From: Pseudomonas sp. PGPPP3
GTDB lineage: Bacteria > Pseudomonadota > Gammaproteobacteria > Pseudomonadales > Pseudomonadaceae
Assembly (NCBI GenBank): GCA_002256055.1
Contig: NKIE01000081.1
Span: 1 to 9,141 of the forward strand
Direction: 5' to 3'
Length of the DNA stretch: 9,141 nt
The translations under genes were made by a program, and so were the position numbers. Below the pieces are notes generated by a model. It saw nothing but the letters and a program-made list of their open reading frames with translations, had not been told where the DNA came from and made no database searches. This document shows positions 1-7,415 of this stretch, piece by piece (within the stretch, counting starts at the first letter, position 1; each line of letters opens with the position of its first letter).

Positions 1-2
1 AC

Positions 3-455
3 GCAGCCATGCTGGCCCTGGATGAGCGTTTGTTGGCTCAGGTGCAACTGACGCCGAATAGCCTGCGTGGCTGGATCGGCCTGGCGGGGCCGTATGACTT
101 TCTGCCAGTGACCAATCCGGCGGTGCGGCCGGTATTTTTTTACCCCGATTCGCCGCTCGACTCTCAGCCGATCAATCATGTCAGTGCTGCTGCACCTCCG
201 GCCTTGTTGCTGGCCTCGCGGGATGACCCCACCGTCAATCCGCAGCGTAACAGCGGCGGGCTGGCCCAGCGTTTGCGCACGGCTGGGGTGCCGGTGGTTG
301 AGGCCTATTTCACCCGTACCGACCACGTTACCTTGGTTGCCGCGTTGGCGGCGCCATTGCGTGGTTTGGCGCCGGTTCTCGACAGCGTTGAAAGCTTTGT
401 CAAAAGTGACGGCGGACGCGTGCAGTTAACGGCAGTGCTGAATCTGCCGCGTTAG
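3..455 (+). CDS. Alpha/beta-hydrolase (esterase-like), C-terminal part, truncated by window start
   Basis: Open frame entering from the left edge; the two codons before the Met at 9 are also open (Ala-Ala), so that Met is probably internal and the true start lies upstream. About 150 residues are visible. The context resembles the post-nucleophile part of BD-FAE/carboxylesterase-like hydrolases, where a GxSxG elbow precedes a 'NAAMLALD'-like helix; the serine itself would be just outside the window. Counting from Met 9, the segment LLLASRDDPTVNP (Asp72/Asp73) fits the catalytic acid loop after a beta strand, and TDHVTLV (His106) fits the catalytic histidine. Function is probably hydrolysis of a small ester; the substrate cannot be told. 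The frame stops with TAG, directly followed by a hairpin, and faces the DUF2214 gene tail to tail. The fold is fairly sure, the specificity unknown. Confidence 0.8.
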   Translation, partial: AAMLALDERLLAQVQLTPNSLRGWIGLAGPYDFLPVTNPAVRPVFFYPDSPLDSQPINHVSAAAPPALLLASRDDPTVNPQRNSGGLAQRLRTAGVPVVEAYFTRTDHVTLVAALAAPLRGLAPVLDSVESFVKSDGGRVQLTAVLNLPR

Positions 456-479
456 GGCTTAGGGTGCTACCCCTTAGCC
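456..479. terminator. Hairpin in convergent gap, possible bidirectional terminator
   Basis: An inverted repeat begins one base after the esterase TAG stop and covers the TAA stop of the opposing DUF2214 gene. The arms are GGCTTAGGG (456-464) and CCCTTAGCC (471-479), pairing over nine positions with one T-T mismatch and a six-base loop. The position between two convergent genes suits a shared terminator. Neither strand has a clear U-run after the stem, so it is not a canonical intrinsic terminator; it could instead protect 3' ends. Confidence 0.4.
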
Positions 480-911
480 TCGGGCCATCAACATGGCCAG
501 CAGCGGGATGATCAGCAGCAACAGCAACTCCAGGCGGATACACAGGGTCAGCCATTGGCGTTGGCGTGGGCTGACGTCGGGTACTTGCCCTGCCTGCAAG
601 GCGTTGCGCCAGTTGAGGAAGACAAAGGTCGGCAGGGTCGACAACACGCCGACCAGCAGGAATAGGCCGACCTTGGCGTGAAACAGGCCGTTGTGCAGGT
701 AGTAATCCAGGCCCTTGCCGTACCAGATCACCCGCGCCGCGCCGCTGAACAGCACGAGGCTGGCGCTGACGCCGTAGGCGATGTCGATAATCACCAGGCG
801 TCGCGCGCGTGCCAGGTCCAGGGGCTGTTTGAACTGCAGATGCTCGATGCCGAGCAGGGCGAACAGCAGGAAAATCGACAGGTAATGCAGGGCTGCGATG
901 GCCTGAGCCAT
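474..911 (-). CDS. DUF2214 family small integral membrane protein
   Basis: A 145-residue protein with four hydrophobic helices at roughly residues 5-25, 40-62, 76-100 and 120-142. Its pattern matches my memory of the DUF2214 family: an N-terminal ALHYL, the segment ARRLVIIDIAYG, RVIWYGKG and YYLHNGLFHAK. No biochemical role is established for the family. Histidines sit at helix ends: His9 and His24 around helix 1, His73 and His78 before helix 3. The FHAK plus hydrophobic stretch recalls the LHxK segment of HemJ and CopD-like four-helix proteins, so a haem- or metal-related role is possible but is inference. The start is supported by AAGGAA (917-922) five bases before the ATG. The gene follows the MATE gene by 27 nt on the same strand and is probably cotranscribed with it. 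Confidence 0.85.
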   Translation of the reverse strand: MAQAIAALHYLSIFLLFALLGIEHLQFKQPLDLARARRLVIIDIAYGVSASLVLFSGAARVIWYGKGLDYYLHNGLFHAKVGLFLLVGVLSTLPTFVFLNWRNALQAGQVPDVSPRQRQWLTLCIRLELLLLLIIPLLAMLMARG

Positions 912-916
912 GGGGG

Positions 917-922
917 TTCCTT
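917..922 (-). promoter_or_regulatory. Ribosome binding site of the DUF2214 gene
   Basis: On the minus strand this reads AAGGAA, five bases before the ATG at 911-909. It lies inside the 27-nt gap after the MATE stop codon, so the downstream gene has its own strong translation start within a likely two-gene transcript. Confidence 0.65.
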
Positions 923-938
923 GAGCGAGGGGGGGACG

Positions 939-2282
939 TCAGGCGACTCTCAACCAGGCATCGGCGCGGGTCAAGCGCCAGGCAAAGGCGCCGAGGGTCA
1001 GGCTGCGCAGCAGCATAAAGGCCAGCAGCGCCAGCCACAGGCCGTGGTTGCCATACCCTTGCAGCAGCCAGGCCAGTGGCAGGCTCAGGCCCACGGCGAG
1101 GAGCATGGCGTCACGCATTTCGCGTGCGCGGGTGGCGCCGATAAACAGGCCGTCGAGCAGGTAGCTGGCCACCGACAGCAGTGGCAGCAGGGCCAGATAG
1201 GGCAGGTAGACGTACGCCGCTGCGCGCACGCTGGCGATGTCACTTTGCAGCTCGATAAACAGCCTGCCACCCAGTAACAGGGCCACGGCCAGCAGCAGGC
1301 TGAGCAGCAATGACCAGCCGCCCGCCACCACCAGGCTGCGCTTCAGCGCCACGCCGTCGCGGGCACCAATGGCGTGGCCGCAGAGCGCTTCCACGGCATT
1401 GGCCAGGCCATCCAGGGCAAAGGCGCAAAGCATCAGGCCGTTGATCAATAGGGCGTTGGCGGCCACGGTGCTGGTGCCCAGGCGCGTGCCCTGCACAGTG
1501 ATCAGAAAGAACACCAGGTGCAGCGCCAGGGTGCGGATCAGGATGTCGCGGTTCAGCGCCAACAAGGGGCGCCAACTCAACCAGTGGCGCAAGGCAGGCC
1601 AGTCGATGCGCCCTGGCCACTGGCGAATGGCGCGGCGGGTCAGCAGCAGGCCGAGCAGGGTGCCGCTGCATTCGGCCAGCACTGCGGCGTAGGCGGCGCC
1701 ACTGATGCCCCAGTCCAAGCCGAGAACAAACAGCACGCACAGCGCCGCATTCAATAGGTTGGTGGTGAGCATGATTAGCAGCGGCGCGCGGGCATTTTGG
1801 GTGCCCAGCAGCCAGCCGATTAGGGCGAAGTTGGCCAGCGCTGCGGGCAGCCCGAGCAGGCGCAGATAAAAGAATTCGCGGGCCAGTGAGTCGAGTTCGG
1901 CGGCAGGTTGCATCAGGCGCAGGGCCAGGTCGCTGAACGGCAAACTGAGGACGATCAGCAGCAGCGCCCAGCCCATCGCCAACAACAGGCCTTGCAGCAG
2001 GGTCTGGCGCAGCAGGGCGCCATCGCCACTGCCGCAGGCCTGGGCGCTGAAGCCGCTGGTGCCCATACGCAGAAAGCCCATCAGGCCGACCAACAAGCCA
2101 TACAGGCTGCTGCCGATCACCACGGCGGCCAGGTCCTGGGCGTGGGGCAGGTGGCCGACCACGGCGCTGTCCACCAGCGCTACCATGGGCACCGAGAGGT
2201 TGCACAACATCATCGGCGCGGCCAGCGCCCAGACCCGTCGGTGGGTGGCGCGGTGCCGCCAGGCGTGAATTAGGCGATGCAT
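939..2282 (-). CDS. MATE family efflux transporter, DinF-like
   Basis: A 447-residue polytopic inner-membrane protein with about twelve hydrophobic helices in two halves, the usual size for MATE transporters, which export drugs or metabolites using a Na+ or H+ gradient. Helix 1 holds the MVALVDSAVVGHL segment with Asp38, matching the conserved helix-1 acidic residue of DinF/archaeal-type MATE proteins. The FLRMGTSGFSAQACG segment (about 70-84) and LDWGISGAAYAA (about 189-200) are also typical of the DinF branch. Substrate unknown; the symbol dinF is withheld because no lexA lies beside it to support orthology. The start is chosen from GGAG (2293-2290) seven bases upstream. It is divergent from the alpha-2-macroglobulin gene and probably heads a two-gene operon with the DUF2214 gene. 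An inverted repeat at 2300-2329 just upstream may be a control site. Confidence 0.93.
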   Translation of the reverse strand: MHRLIHAWRHRATHRRVWALAAPMMLCNLSVPMVALVDSAVVGHLPHAQDLAAVVIGSSLYGLLVGLMGFLRMGTSGFSAQACGSGDGALLRQTLLQGLLLAMGWALLLIVLSLPFSDLALRLMQPAAELDSLAREFFYLRLLGLPAALANFALIGWLLGTQNARAPLLIMLTTNLLNAALCVLFVLGLDWGISGAAYAAVLAECSGTLLGLLLTRRAIRQWPGRIDWPALRHWLSWRPLLALNRDILIRTLALHLVFFLITVQGTRLGTSTVAANALLINGLMLCAFALDGLANAVEALCGHAIGARDGVALKRSLVVAGGWSLLLSLLLAVALLLGGRLFIELQSDIASVRAAAYVYLPYLALLPLLSVASYLLDGLFIGATRAREMRDAMLLAVGLSLPLAWLLQGYGNHGLWLALLAFMLLRSLTLGAFAWRLTRADAWLRVA

Positions 2283-2289
2283 CTACAGA

Positions 2290-2293
2290 CTCC
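2290..2293 (-). promoter_or_regulatory. Ribosome binding site of the MATE gene
   Basis: The minus strand reads GGAG here, seven bases before the ATG at 2282-2280. It supports this start over internal Met codons and lies only six bases from the left arm of the adjacent inverted repeat. Confidence 0.6.
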
Positions 2294-2299
2294 AGAATA

Positions 2300-2329
2300 G
2301 CGCCGCACTATACGTCGACTGTGCGGCGC
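2300..2329. repeat. Perfect 9-bp inverted repeat upstream of the MATE gene
   Basis: GCGCCGCAC at 2300-2308 is matched exactly by its reverse complement GTGCGGCGC at 2321-2329, with a 12-base centre containing the 6-bp palindrome GTCGAC (2314-2319). The arm-loop junction carries a -10-like TATAGT on the minus strand (2312-2307). It sits 17 bases before the MATE start codon. It could be an operator for a dimeric regulator, or an mRNA hairpin near the ribosome site if transcription starts upstream. There is no T-run, so a terminator is unlikely. Confidence 0.5.
2307..2312 (-). promoter_or_regulatory. Candidate -10 element for the MATE operon
   Basis: On the minus strand this reads TATAGT, five of six matches to the sigma-70 -10 consensus. 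No good -35 hexamer is found at 16-18 bases; the best there has two matches. If used, transcription would start near 2300, leaving a short leader of about 18 bases and placing the inverted repeat over the core promoter, as expected for an operator. Confidence 0.3.
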
Positions 2330-2404
2330 CAAACATCCCGAATGCCGCTGGCACCAGTCGCCATTTTCAGCTTTTTCCGACTGCCTGGTCAGCCCCGCCT
2401 CGGC

Positions 2405-2410
2405 TATAGT
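2405..2410 (+). promoter_or_regulatory. Candidate -10 element for the alpha-2-macroglobulin/pbpC unit
   Basis: TATAGT, five of six matches to the sigma-70 -10 consensus, lies 37 bases before the ATG at 2448, giving a leader of about 30 bases. The hexamer 17 bases upstream (2382-2387) does not resemble TTGACA, and no sigma-54 or AlgU-type pair is convincing. Either an activator or an alternative promoter is possible. Confidence 0.35.
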
Positions 2411-2436
2411 AGCGACCCTCCGCACCTACCCTCTCC

Positions 2437-2441
2437 GGGAG
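2437..2441 (+). promoter_or_regulatory. Ribosome binding site of the alpha-2-macroglobulin gene
   Basis: GGGAG six bases before the ATG at 2448. It fixes the start that yields a well-formed lipoprotein signal peptide directly at the N-terminus. Confidence 0.6.
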
Positions 2442-2447
2442 CCCGCA

Positions 2448-5400
2448 ATGCCGAAGAAAGGATTACTTCTGGCCCTGGTCCTGAGCTTGCTCAGCGCCTG
2501 TGATTCCTCCACCCCCGAACAGGCCGCCGCGCCTGCCCCCGCCAGCCAACAGGCGGCGCCCGTGCAGGATCTGGCTGCCTTGGGCAAGCGCTACGCCGGC
2601 CGGCCGCTTGAGGTGGTGGACGTTTCCGAAGTGCAGCTGGAGGGCGCCAGCGCCCTGGCTGTGACCTTCGGTGTGCCGCTCGATCCGGAGCAGGATTTCG
2701 CTGCCCAGTTGCACCTGGTCGACAGCAAGGACGGCAAAGTCGATGGCGCTTGGGAACTGGCCGACAACCTGATGGAGCTGCGCCTGCGCCACCTGGAACC
2801 GCAGCGCAAGCTGGTGCTGACCGTGGATGCCGGCCTGCGTGGCGTCAATGGTGCGACCCTGGCCAAGGAACATATCAGCCAGCTGGAAACCCGCGACCTG
2901 CAAGCCAGCATCGGCTTTGCCAGCCGCGGCTCGCTGCTGCCGACGCGCCTGGCCGAAGGCCTGCCGGTGATCGCCCTGAACGTCGATCAGGTCAACGTCG
3001 AGTTCTTCCGCATCAAGCCCCAGGCCTTGCCGGCATTCCTCAGTCAGTGGGGCCGCGGCACCAGCCTGGATACTTGGGAGTCGCGCGAGCTGCTGCCGAT
3101 GGCTGAACTGGTGTACGGCGGGCGTTTCGACCTGAAGCCCGCGCGCAACACCCGCGAAACCCTGCTGCTGCCGATTGCCGGCCTGGAGCCGTTCAAGCAA
3201 CCGGGCGTGTACCTGGCGGTGATGCGCCAGGCGGGCACCTATAACTATTCGCAGCCGGCGACTCTGTTCACCCTCAGTGATATCGGCCTGTCGGCGCACC
3301 GCTACCGCGAGCGCCTGGACGTGTTCACCCAGGCCCTGGAGGGCGGCAAGGCGCTGGAGGCGGTGCAGTTGCAACTGCTCGACAGCGAGGGACGCGTGCT
3401 CGGCGAAGGCCGCACTGACAGCGACGGACACGCCGAGCTGGCGCTGCCGGCCAAGGCCGAGGTGCTGCTGGCCCAGCAAGGCGCGCAGACCAGTCTGTTG
3501 CGCCTGAGTGGCGCGGCCCTGGACCTGGCCGAATTTGATATCGCCGGGCCCCAGGCCCATCCGCTGCAGTTCTTCGTCTTCGGCCCGCGGGATCTCTATC
3601 GCCCCGGTGAAACTGTGCTGCTTAACGCCTTGTTGCGCGATGCCGATGGCCGCGCGGTGCAGAACCAGCCGGTGAACGTCGAAGTGCGTCGCCCTGATGA
3701 ACAGGTCAGTCGCAAGTTTGTTTGGCAGGCCGGCGACAATGGCCTGTACCAGTACGCTTTACCGATTGCCGGCGAAGCGCCGACCGGGCGCTGGCAGCTG
3801 GTGTTCGACCTGGGTGATGGTCAGCCGCAGTTGTATGAGTTTCTCGTCGAGGACTTCCTGCCCGAGCGTCTGGCGCTGGAGCTGAAGGGCCGTGAGGTGC
3901 CATTCAGTCCGGCCGAGAATGCTCAGTTCGAGGTCACCGGCCGCTACCTGTACGGCGCGCCGGCGGCCGGCAATCGCCTCAGCGGGCAGCTTTATGTGCG
4001 CCCGCTGCGCGAAGCGGTGGCGAGCCTGCCGGGTTATCAGTTCGGTTCGGTCAACGAAGAGGAGCTGAGCCAGGACCTGGAGCTGGACGAGACTGTGCTG
4101 GATGCCGACGGCCAGGCCAGCCTGGAGATCGAAAGCAAGTGGGCCGAGGTCAAGTCGCCACTGAAACTGATCCTCCAGGCCAGCCTGCAGGAGTCCGGTG
4201 GTCGCCCGATCACCCGGCGCATCGTCCAGCCTGTTTGGCCGGCCGAGCAGTTGCCGGGCTTGCGTCCCCTGTTTGACGGCGAAGAAATCGACAGCAATGG
4301 CCTGGCCGAGTTCGAGCTGCTGCTGGCCGATCCGCAGGGCAACAAGCTGGCCAGCGACGGGCTGAAGGTGCGCCTGATTCGCGAGCGCCGCGACTACTAC
4401 TGGAACTTCTCCGAGGGCGATGGCTGGAGCTATCACTACAACGAGAAGTACCTGAACCTCAGCGAAGAGACGGTCAATGTGGCCAAGGGCGGCACCGCCA
4501 AGGTCAGCTTCCCGGTCGAGGGGGGCCCTTACCGCGTCGAGGTCGAAGACCCGCAGACCGGCTTGCTCAGCAGCCTGCGTTTCTGGGCCGGCTACAGCTG
4601 GCAGGACAACGCCGAAGGCGGCGCCGTGCGTCCCGATCAGGTCAAGCTGGCGCTGGACAAACCGGCCTATGGCAATGGCGACACTGCCACGGTCACCGTC
4701 ACTCCGCCGGCCGCGGGCAGTGGCTATCTGTTGGTGGAATCCGCCGAGGGGCCGTTGTGGTGGCAAGCCATCGACGTGCCGGCGGAAGGCAAAAGCTTTG
4801 AGGTTCCGATCGCCAAAGAATGGGCACGGCATGACCTGTATGTCAGCGCCCTGGTCATCCGTCCGGGCGAGCGCAAGGCCAATGTCACGCCCAAGCGTGC
4901 AGTCGGTCTGCTGCACCTGCCGCTGGAGCGGGCGCCGCGCAAGCTGGCGCTGAGCCTCAGTGCGGCGGAGAAAATGCGTCCGAATCAGCCGCTGACGGTC
5001 AAGGTCAAGGCGCTCAACGCCGATGGTTCTGTGCCTAAAAGCGTGCAGGTGCTGGTGGCGGCGGTGGATGTCGGCATCCTCAATATCACCGAGTACGCCA
5101 CCCCTGACCCGTTTGCCGCGTTCTTCGGGCGCAAGGGTTACGGTGCTGACCAGCTGGATGTTTATGGCCAGTTGATCGAAGCCGGCCAGGGCCGAGTGGC
5201 CAAGCTGGCCTTCGGTGGTGATGCGGGCCTGGAGGCGGGCGGCAAACGCCCTGACACCAGCGTGCTGATCGTTGCCCAGCAGAGCGCGCCAGTAAGCCTG
5301 AACGAGCAGGGCGAGGGCGAAATCAGCCTGGCTATCCCTGACTTCAATGGCGAGCTGCGCTTGATGGCGCAAGCCTGGAGCGACGACAGCTACGGCATGG

Positions 5401-7343
5401 CCGAAGGTAAAACGGTGGTGGCCGCACCGCTGATCGCCGAGCTGTCGGCGCCGCGTTTCCTTGCCGGTGGCGATGAAACCAAGCTAGCGTTGGATATCAG
5501 CAACCTCTCCGGCAAGGAGCAGCGTCTCGACGTGCAACTCAGTGCTGCCGGCCAGTTGAGCCTGGCGCAAACGGCTGGCCCGCAGGTGGTGCCCCTGCAG
5601 TTGGCGCAAGGCCAGCGCACCACCCTGCAGATCCCGGTGCGGGCGCTGGGCGGTTATGGCCAGGGCACGCTGAAGGTCACCGTTAACGGCCTCGACCTAC
5701 CGGGCGAGAGCCTGCCGCCGCTGAGTCGCGAGTGGACGATTGGCGTGCGTCCGGCTTATCCGGCCACCCTGCAGAACTTCCGCGCAGTGCTTAAGGGTGA
5801 TAGCTGGAGCCTGCCTGCCGGTACTCTGGAGCAGTTCGAAGTGGCCGGGCGTGAAGCCTTGCTGGCGATTTCCAGTCGGCCGCCGCTGAACCTGGCCGAG
5901 CAGATCCGCGCGCTCAAGGCCTACCCTTATGGGTGCTTGGAGCAGACCACCAGTGGTCTGTACCCGTCCCTGTATGCCGATGCCGACAGCCTCAAGCGCC
6001 TAGGGATCGAGGGCGAGCCGGCCGAACAGCGCCGCCAGTCCATTGAGCTGGGCATCGAACGCTTGCTCGGCATGCAGCGTTACAACGGTAGCTTCGGCCT
6101 GTGGGGCGCCGACAGTGACGAGGAGTACTGGCTCAGTGCCTACGTCACCGACTTCCTCCTGCGCGCCCGTGAGCAGGGTTTCGCCGTGCCGTCCGAGGCC
6201 CTGGAAAAGGCCAACCAGCGGCTGCTGCGTTACCTGCAAGAGCGCAGCATCATCGAGGACGGCTACAGCGACAACGCCGACCAGACCCGCTTTGCCGTGC
6301 AGGCCTACGCCGGTTATGTGCTTGCGCGCAGCCAGCAGGCGCCGCTGGGCGCCTTGCGTACGCTGTTCGAGCGGCGCAGTGACGCCCGTTCGGGTCTGCC
6401 GTTGGTACACCTGGCTGTGGCCTTGCAGAAAATGGGCGACCAGCCACGGGCCGACGACGCCCTGCTGGCTGGCCTGGCGATCAAGCGTGACGACCAGCAG
6501 TGGTTCCACGATTACGGCAGTGTGCTGCGCGACGATGCGCTGATCCTGGCCTTGCTCAACGAGCACAGCCTGGCTAGCAAGCAACGGGACGAGCGTCTGT
6601 TCGGTTTGGCGGATGAATTGGCCAGCCGTCCGTACCTGTCCACTCAGGAGCGCAATGCCCTGTTCCTCGCCGGTCGCGGCCTGCTGCTGGAGCCTGAGCA
6701 GACCTGGCAAGCCGAGCTGAGCCTGGCCGGCAACGTGCGGGCGCTGAGCAACAGCCAGTCCGGCATCAAGCTTGAAGGTGCGGCACTGGCCGAGCCGCTG
6801 AGCGTGCGCAGCCTGGGCGAGGGCACCTTGTTCCAGCAACTGAGCATCTCCGGCTACCCGGTCAAGGCGCCGGCCGCCGGTGGCGAGAACCTCAGCATCC
6901 GCCGCGAATACTTAGGCATGGACGGTGAGCCGCTGGACCTTAACAACCTCGCCAGCGGTGAACTGGTGCTGGTGCACCTGGCCGTGGAGGCCAAGCAGCG
7001 GGTGCCGGATGCGCTGGTGATCGACTTGCTGCCGGCGGGCCTAGAGCTGGAAAACCAGAACCTCGGGCAAAGTGCCGCGAGCCTGGAAGACGCCAGCAGC
7101 GAGGTCAAGGAATGGCAGCAAGCGATGCAGAACGCCACGCCCAAGCACCAGGAGTTCCGCGGTGACCGCTATGTCGCGGCAGTGGACGTCAATGGCTACG
7201 GCACCACCCACCTGCTGTACCTGGCCCGTGCTGTAACTCCGGGCATCTACCGGGTGCCGCCACCGCAAGTGGAATCCATGTATCGGCCGAACTGGCAGGC
7301 GGTGGGCGAAGCGCCGGCGCAGTTGATGGTGAAGGGTCAGTAA
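2448..7343 (+). CDS. yfhM: Bacterial alpha-2-macroglobulin lipoprotein (YfhM type, thioester-containing)
   Basis: A 1631-residue periplasmic protease-trapping lipoprotein, close in length to E. coli YfhM (about 1650). The signal peptide ends in the lipobox LSAC with acylated Cys18; Asp at +2 predicts retention in the inner membrane facing the periplasm. An Ala/Pro/Gln-rich linker follows. Family landmarks in order: FGPRDLYRPGE (379-388) of the MG2-like domain; a likely bait segment around 905-940; IPDFNGELRLMAQAW (from about 963) of the A2M domain; the thioester motif YGCLEQ with Cys1163 and Gln1166; and a C-terminal domain with FRGDRYVAA (about 1570) and a VTPGIYRVPPP segment. In this family, protease cleavage of the bait exposes the Cys-Gln thioester, which then bonds covalently to the attacker. 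pbpC follows 72 nt downstream. No frameshift or loss of key residues is seen. The symbol rests on resemblance to the E. coli protein. Confidence 0.95.
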   Translation: MPKKGLLLALVLSLLSACDSSTPEQAAAPAPASQQAAPVQDLAALGKRYAGRPLEVVDVSEVQLEGASALAVTFGVPLDPEQDFAAQLHLVDSKDGKVDGAWELADNLMELRLRHLEPQRKLVLTVDAGLRGVNGATLAKEHISQLETRDLQASIGFASRGSLLPTRLAEGLPVIALNVDQVNVEFFRIKPQALPAFLSQWGRGTSLDTWESRELLPMAELVYGGRFDLKPARNTRETLLLPIAGLEPFKQPGVYLAVMRQAGTYNYSQPATLFTLSDIGLSAHRYRERLDVFTQALEGGKALEAVQLQLLDSEGRVLGEGRTDSDGHAELALPAKAEVLLAQQGAQTSLLRLSGAALDLAEFDIAGPQAHPLQFFVFGPRDLYRPGETVLLNALLRDADGRAVQNQPVNVEVRRPDEQVSRKFVWQAGDNGLYQYALPIAGEAPTGRWQLVFDLGDGQPQLYEFLVEDFLPERLALELKGREVPFSPAENAQFEVTGRYLYGAPAAGNRLSGQLYVRPLREAVASLPGYQFGSVNEEELSQDLELDETVLDADGQASLEIESKWAEVKSPLKLILQASLQESGGRPITRRIVQPVWPAEQLPGLRPLFDGEEIDSNGLAEFELLLADPQGNKLASDGLKVRLIRERRDYYWNFSEGDGWSYHYNEKYLNLSEETVNVAKGGTAKVSFPVEGGPYRVEVEDPQTGLLSSLRFWAGYSWQDNAEGGAVRPDQVKLALDKPAYGNGDTATVTVTPPAAGSGYLLVESAEGPLWWQAIDVPAEGKSFEVPIAKEWARHDLYVSALVIRPGERKANVTPKRAVGLLHLPLERAPRKLALSLSAAEKMRPNQPLTVKVKALNADGSVPKSVQVLVAAVDVGILNITEYATPDPFAAFFGRKGYGADQLDVYGQLIEAGQGRVAKLAFGGDAGLEAGGKRPDTSVLIVAQQSAPVSLNEQGEGEISLAIPDFNGELRLMAQAWSDDSYGMAEGKTVVAAPLIAELSAPRFLAGGDETKLALDISNLSGKEQRLDVQLSAAGQLSLAQTAGPQVVPLQLAQGQRTTLQIPVRALGGYGQGTLKVTVNGLDLPGESLPPLSREWTIGVRPAYPATLQNFRAVLKGDSWSLPAGTLEQFEVAGREALLAISSRPPLNLAEQIRALKAYPYGCLEQTTSGLYPSLYADADSLKRLGIEGEPAEQRRQSIELGIERLLGMQRYNGSFGLWGADSDEEYWLSAYVTDFLLRAREQGFAVPSEALEKANQRLLRYLQERSIIEDGYSDNADQTRFAVQAYAGYVLARSQQAPLGALRTLFERRSDARSGLPLVHLAVALQKMGDQPRADDALLAGLAIKRDDQQWFHDYGSVLRDDALILALLNEHSLASKQRDERLFGLADELASRPYLSTQERNALFLAGRGLLLEPEQTWQAELSLAGNVRALSNSQSGIKLEGAALAEPLSVRSLGEGTLFQQLSISGYPVKAPAAGGENLSIRREYLGMDGEPLDLNNLASGELVLVHLAVEAKQRVPDALVIDLLPAGLELENQNLGQSAASLEDASSEVKEWQQAMQNATPKHQEFRGDRYVAAVDVNGYGTTHLLYLARAVTPGIYRVPPPQVESMYRPNWQAVGEAPAQLMVKGQ

Positions 7344-7349
7344 AGCGGC

Positions 7350-7371
7350 GGACGGATCAGCCCCTTCGTCC
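7350..7371 (+). other. Weak hairpin between the alpha-2-macroglobulin gene and pbpC
   Basis: GGACGGA (7350-7356) can pair with TTCGTCC (7365-7371), seven pairs including one G-U, around an eight-base loop; only ATTTG follows. It starts seven bases after the TAA stop. It is too weak to be a firm terminator but could partially attenuate read-through into pbpC or stabilise the upstream message. Confidence 0.25.
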
Positions 7372-7403
7372 ATTTGCGGGCGAGGGGGACGCGCCTCAGT
7401 GTC

Positions 7404-7408
7404 AAGAG
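7404..7408 (+). promoter_or_regulatory. Ribosome binding site of pbpC
   Basis: AAGAG seven bases before the ATG at 7416. It supports that start, which places a short basic N-terminus directly before the membrane anchor. Confidence 0.5.
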
Positions 7409-7415
7409 ATCAACC

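Noticed and set aside
678..1277. Plus-strand Gln/Gly-rich open frame (199 codons) spanning the DUF2214 and MATE genes
   Set aside because: Overlaps two recognised membrane-protein genes on the other strand; its Gln-rich composition comes from antisense reading of Leu codons.
2349..2365. TGGCACC resembling the -24 part of a sigma-54 promoter
   Set aside because: The matching -12 element (TTGC-like) is missing at the required spacing; the sequence there is GCCA.
2355..2383. CAGTCG and CGACTG inverted repeat with a 17-base spacer
   Set aside because: Only six pairs with a C-C mismatch on both inner and outer sides and a long loop; such a repeat is easily expected by chance in 165 nt of GC-rich sequence.
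2463..3560. Antisense open frame (365 codons) under the 5' part of the alpha-2-macroglobulin gene
   Set aside because: Gln/Gly/Ala-rich shadow translation with no recognisable domain; the plus-strand frame carries a lipobox and family motifs.
3759..5372. Long antisense open frame (537 codons) inside the alpha-2-macroglobulin gene
   Set aside because: It lies wholly within a confidently identified gene. The translation is low-complexity, rich in Gln, Arg, Ala and Leu, as expected from the opposite strand of GC-rich coding DNA, and shows no family motif.
6000..6839. Antisense open frame (279 codons) under the thioester-domain region
   Set aside because: Shadow of the alpha-2-macroglobulin gene, with no domain and the same Gln/Leu/Ala bias as the other shadows.
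7379..7397. Short GC hairpins (GGCG/CGCC or GAGG/CCTC) before pbpC
   Set aside because: Four-pair stems with loops of eight or nine bases, mutually exclusive and not followed by a T-run.
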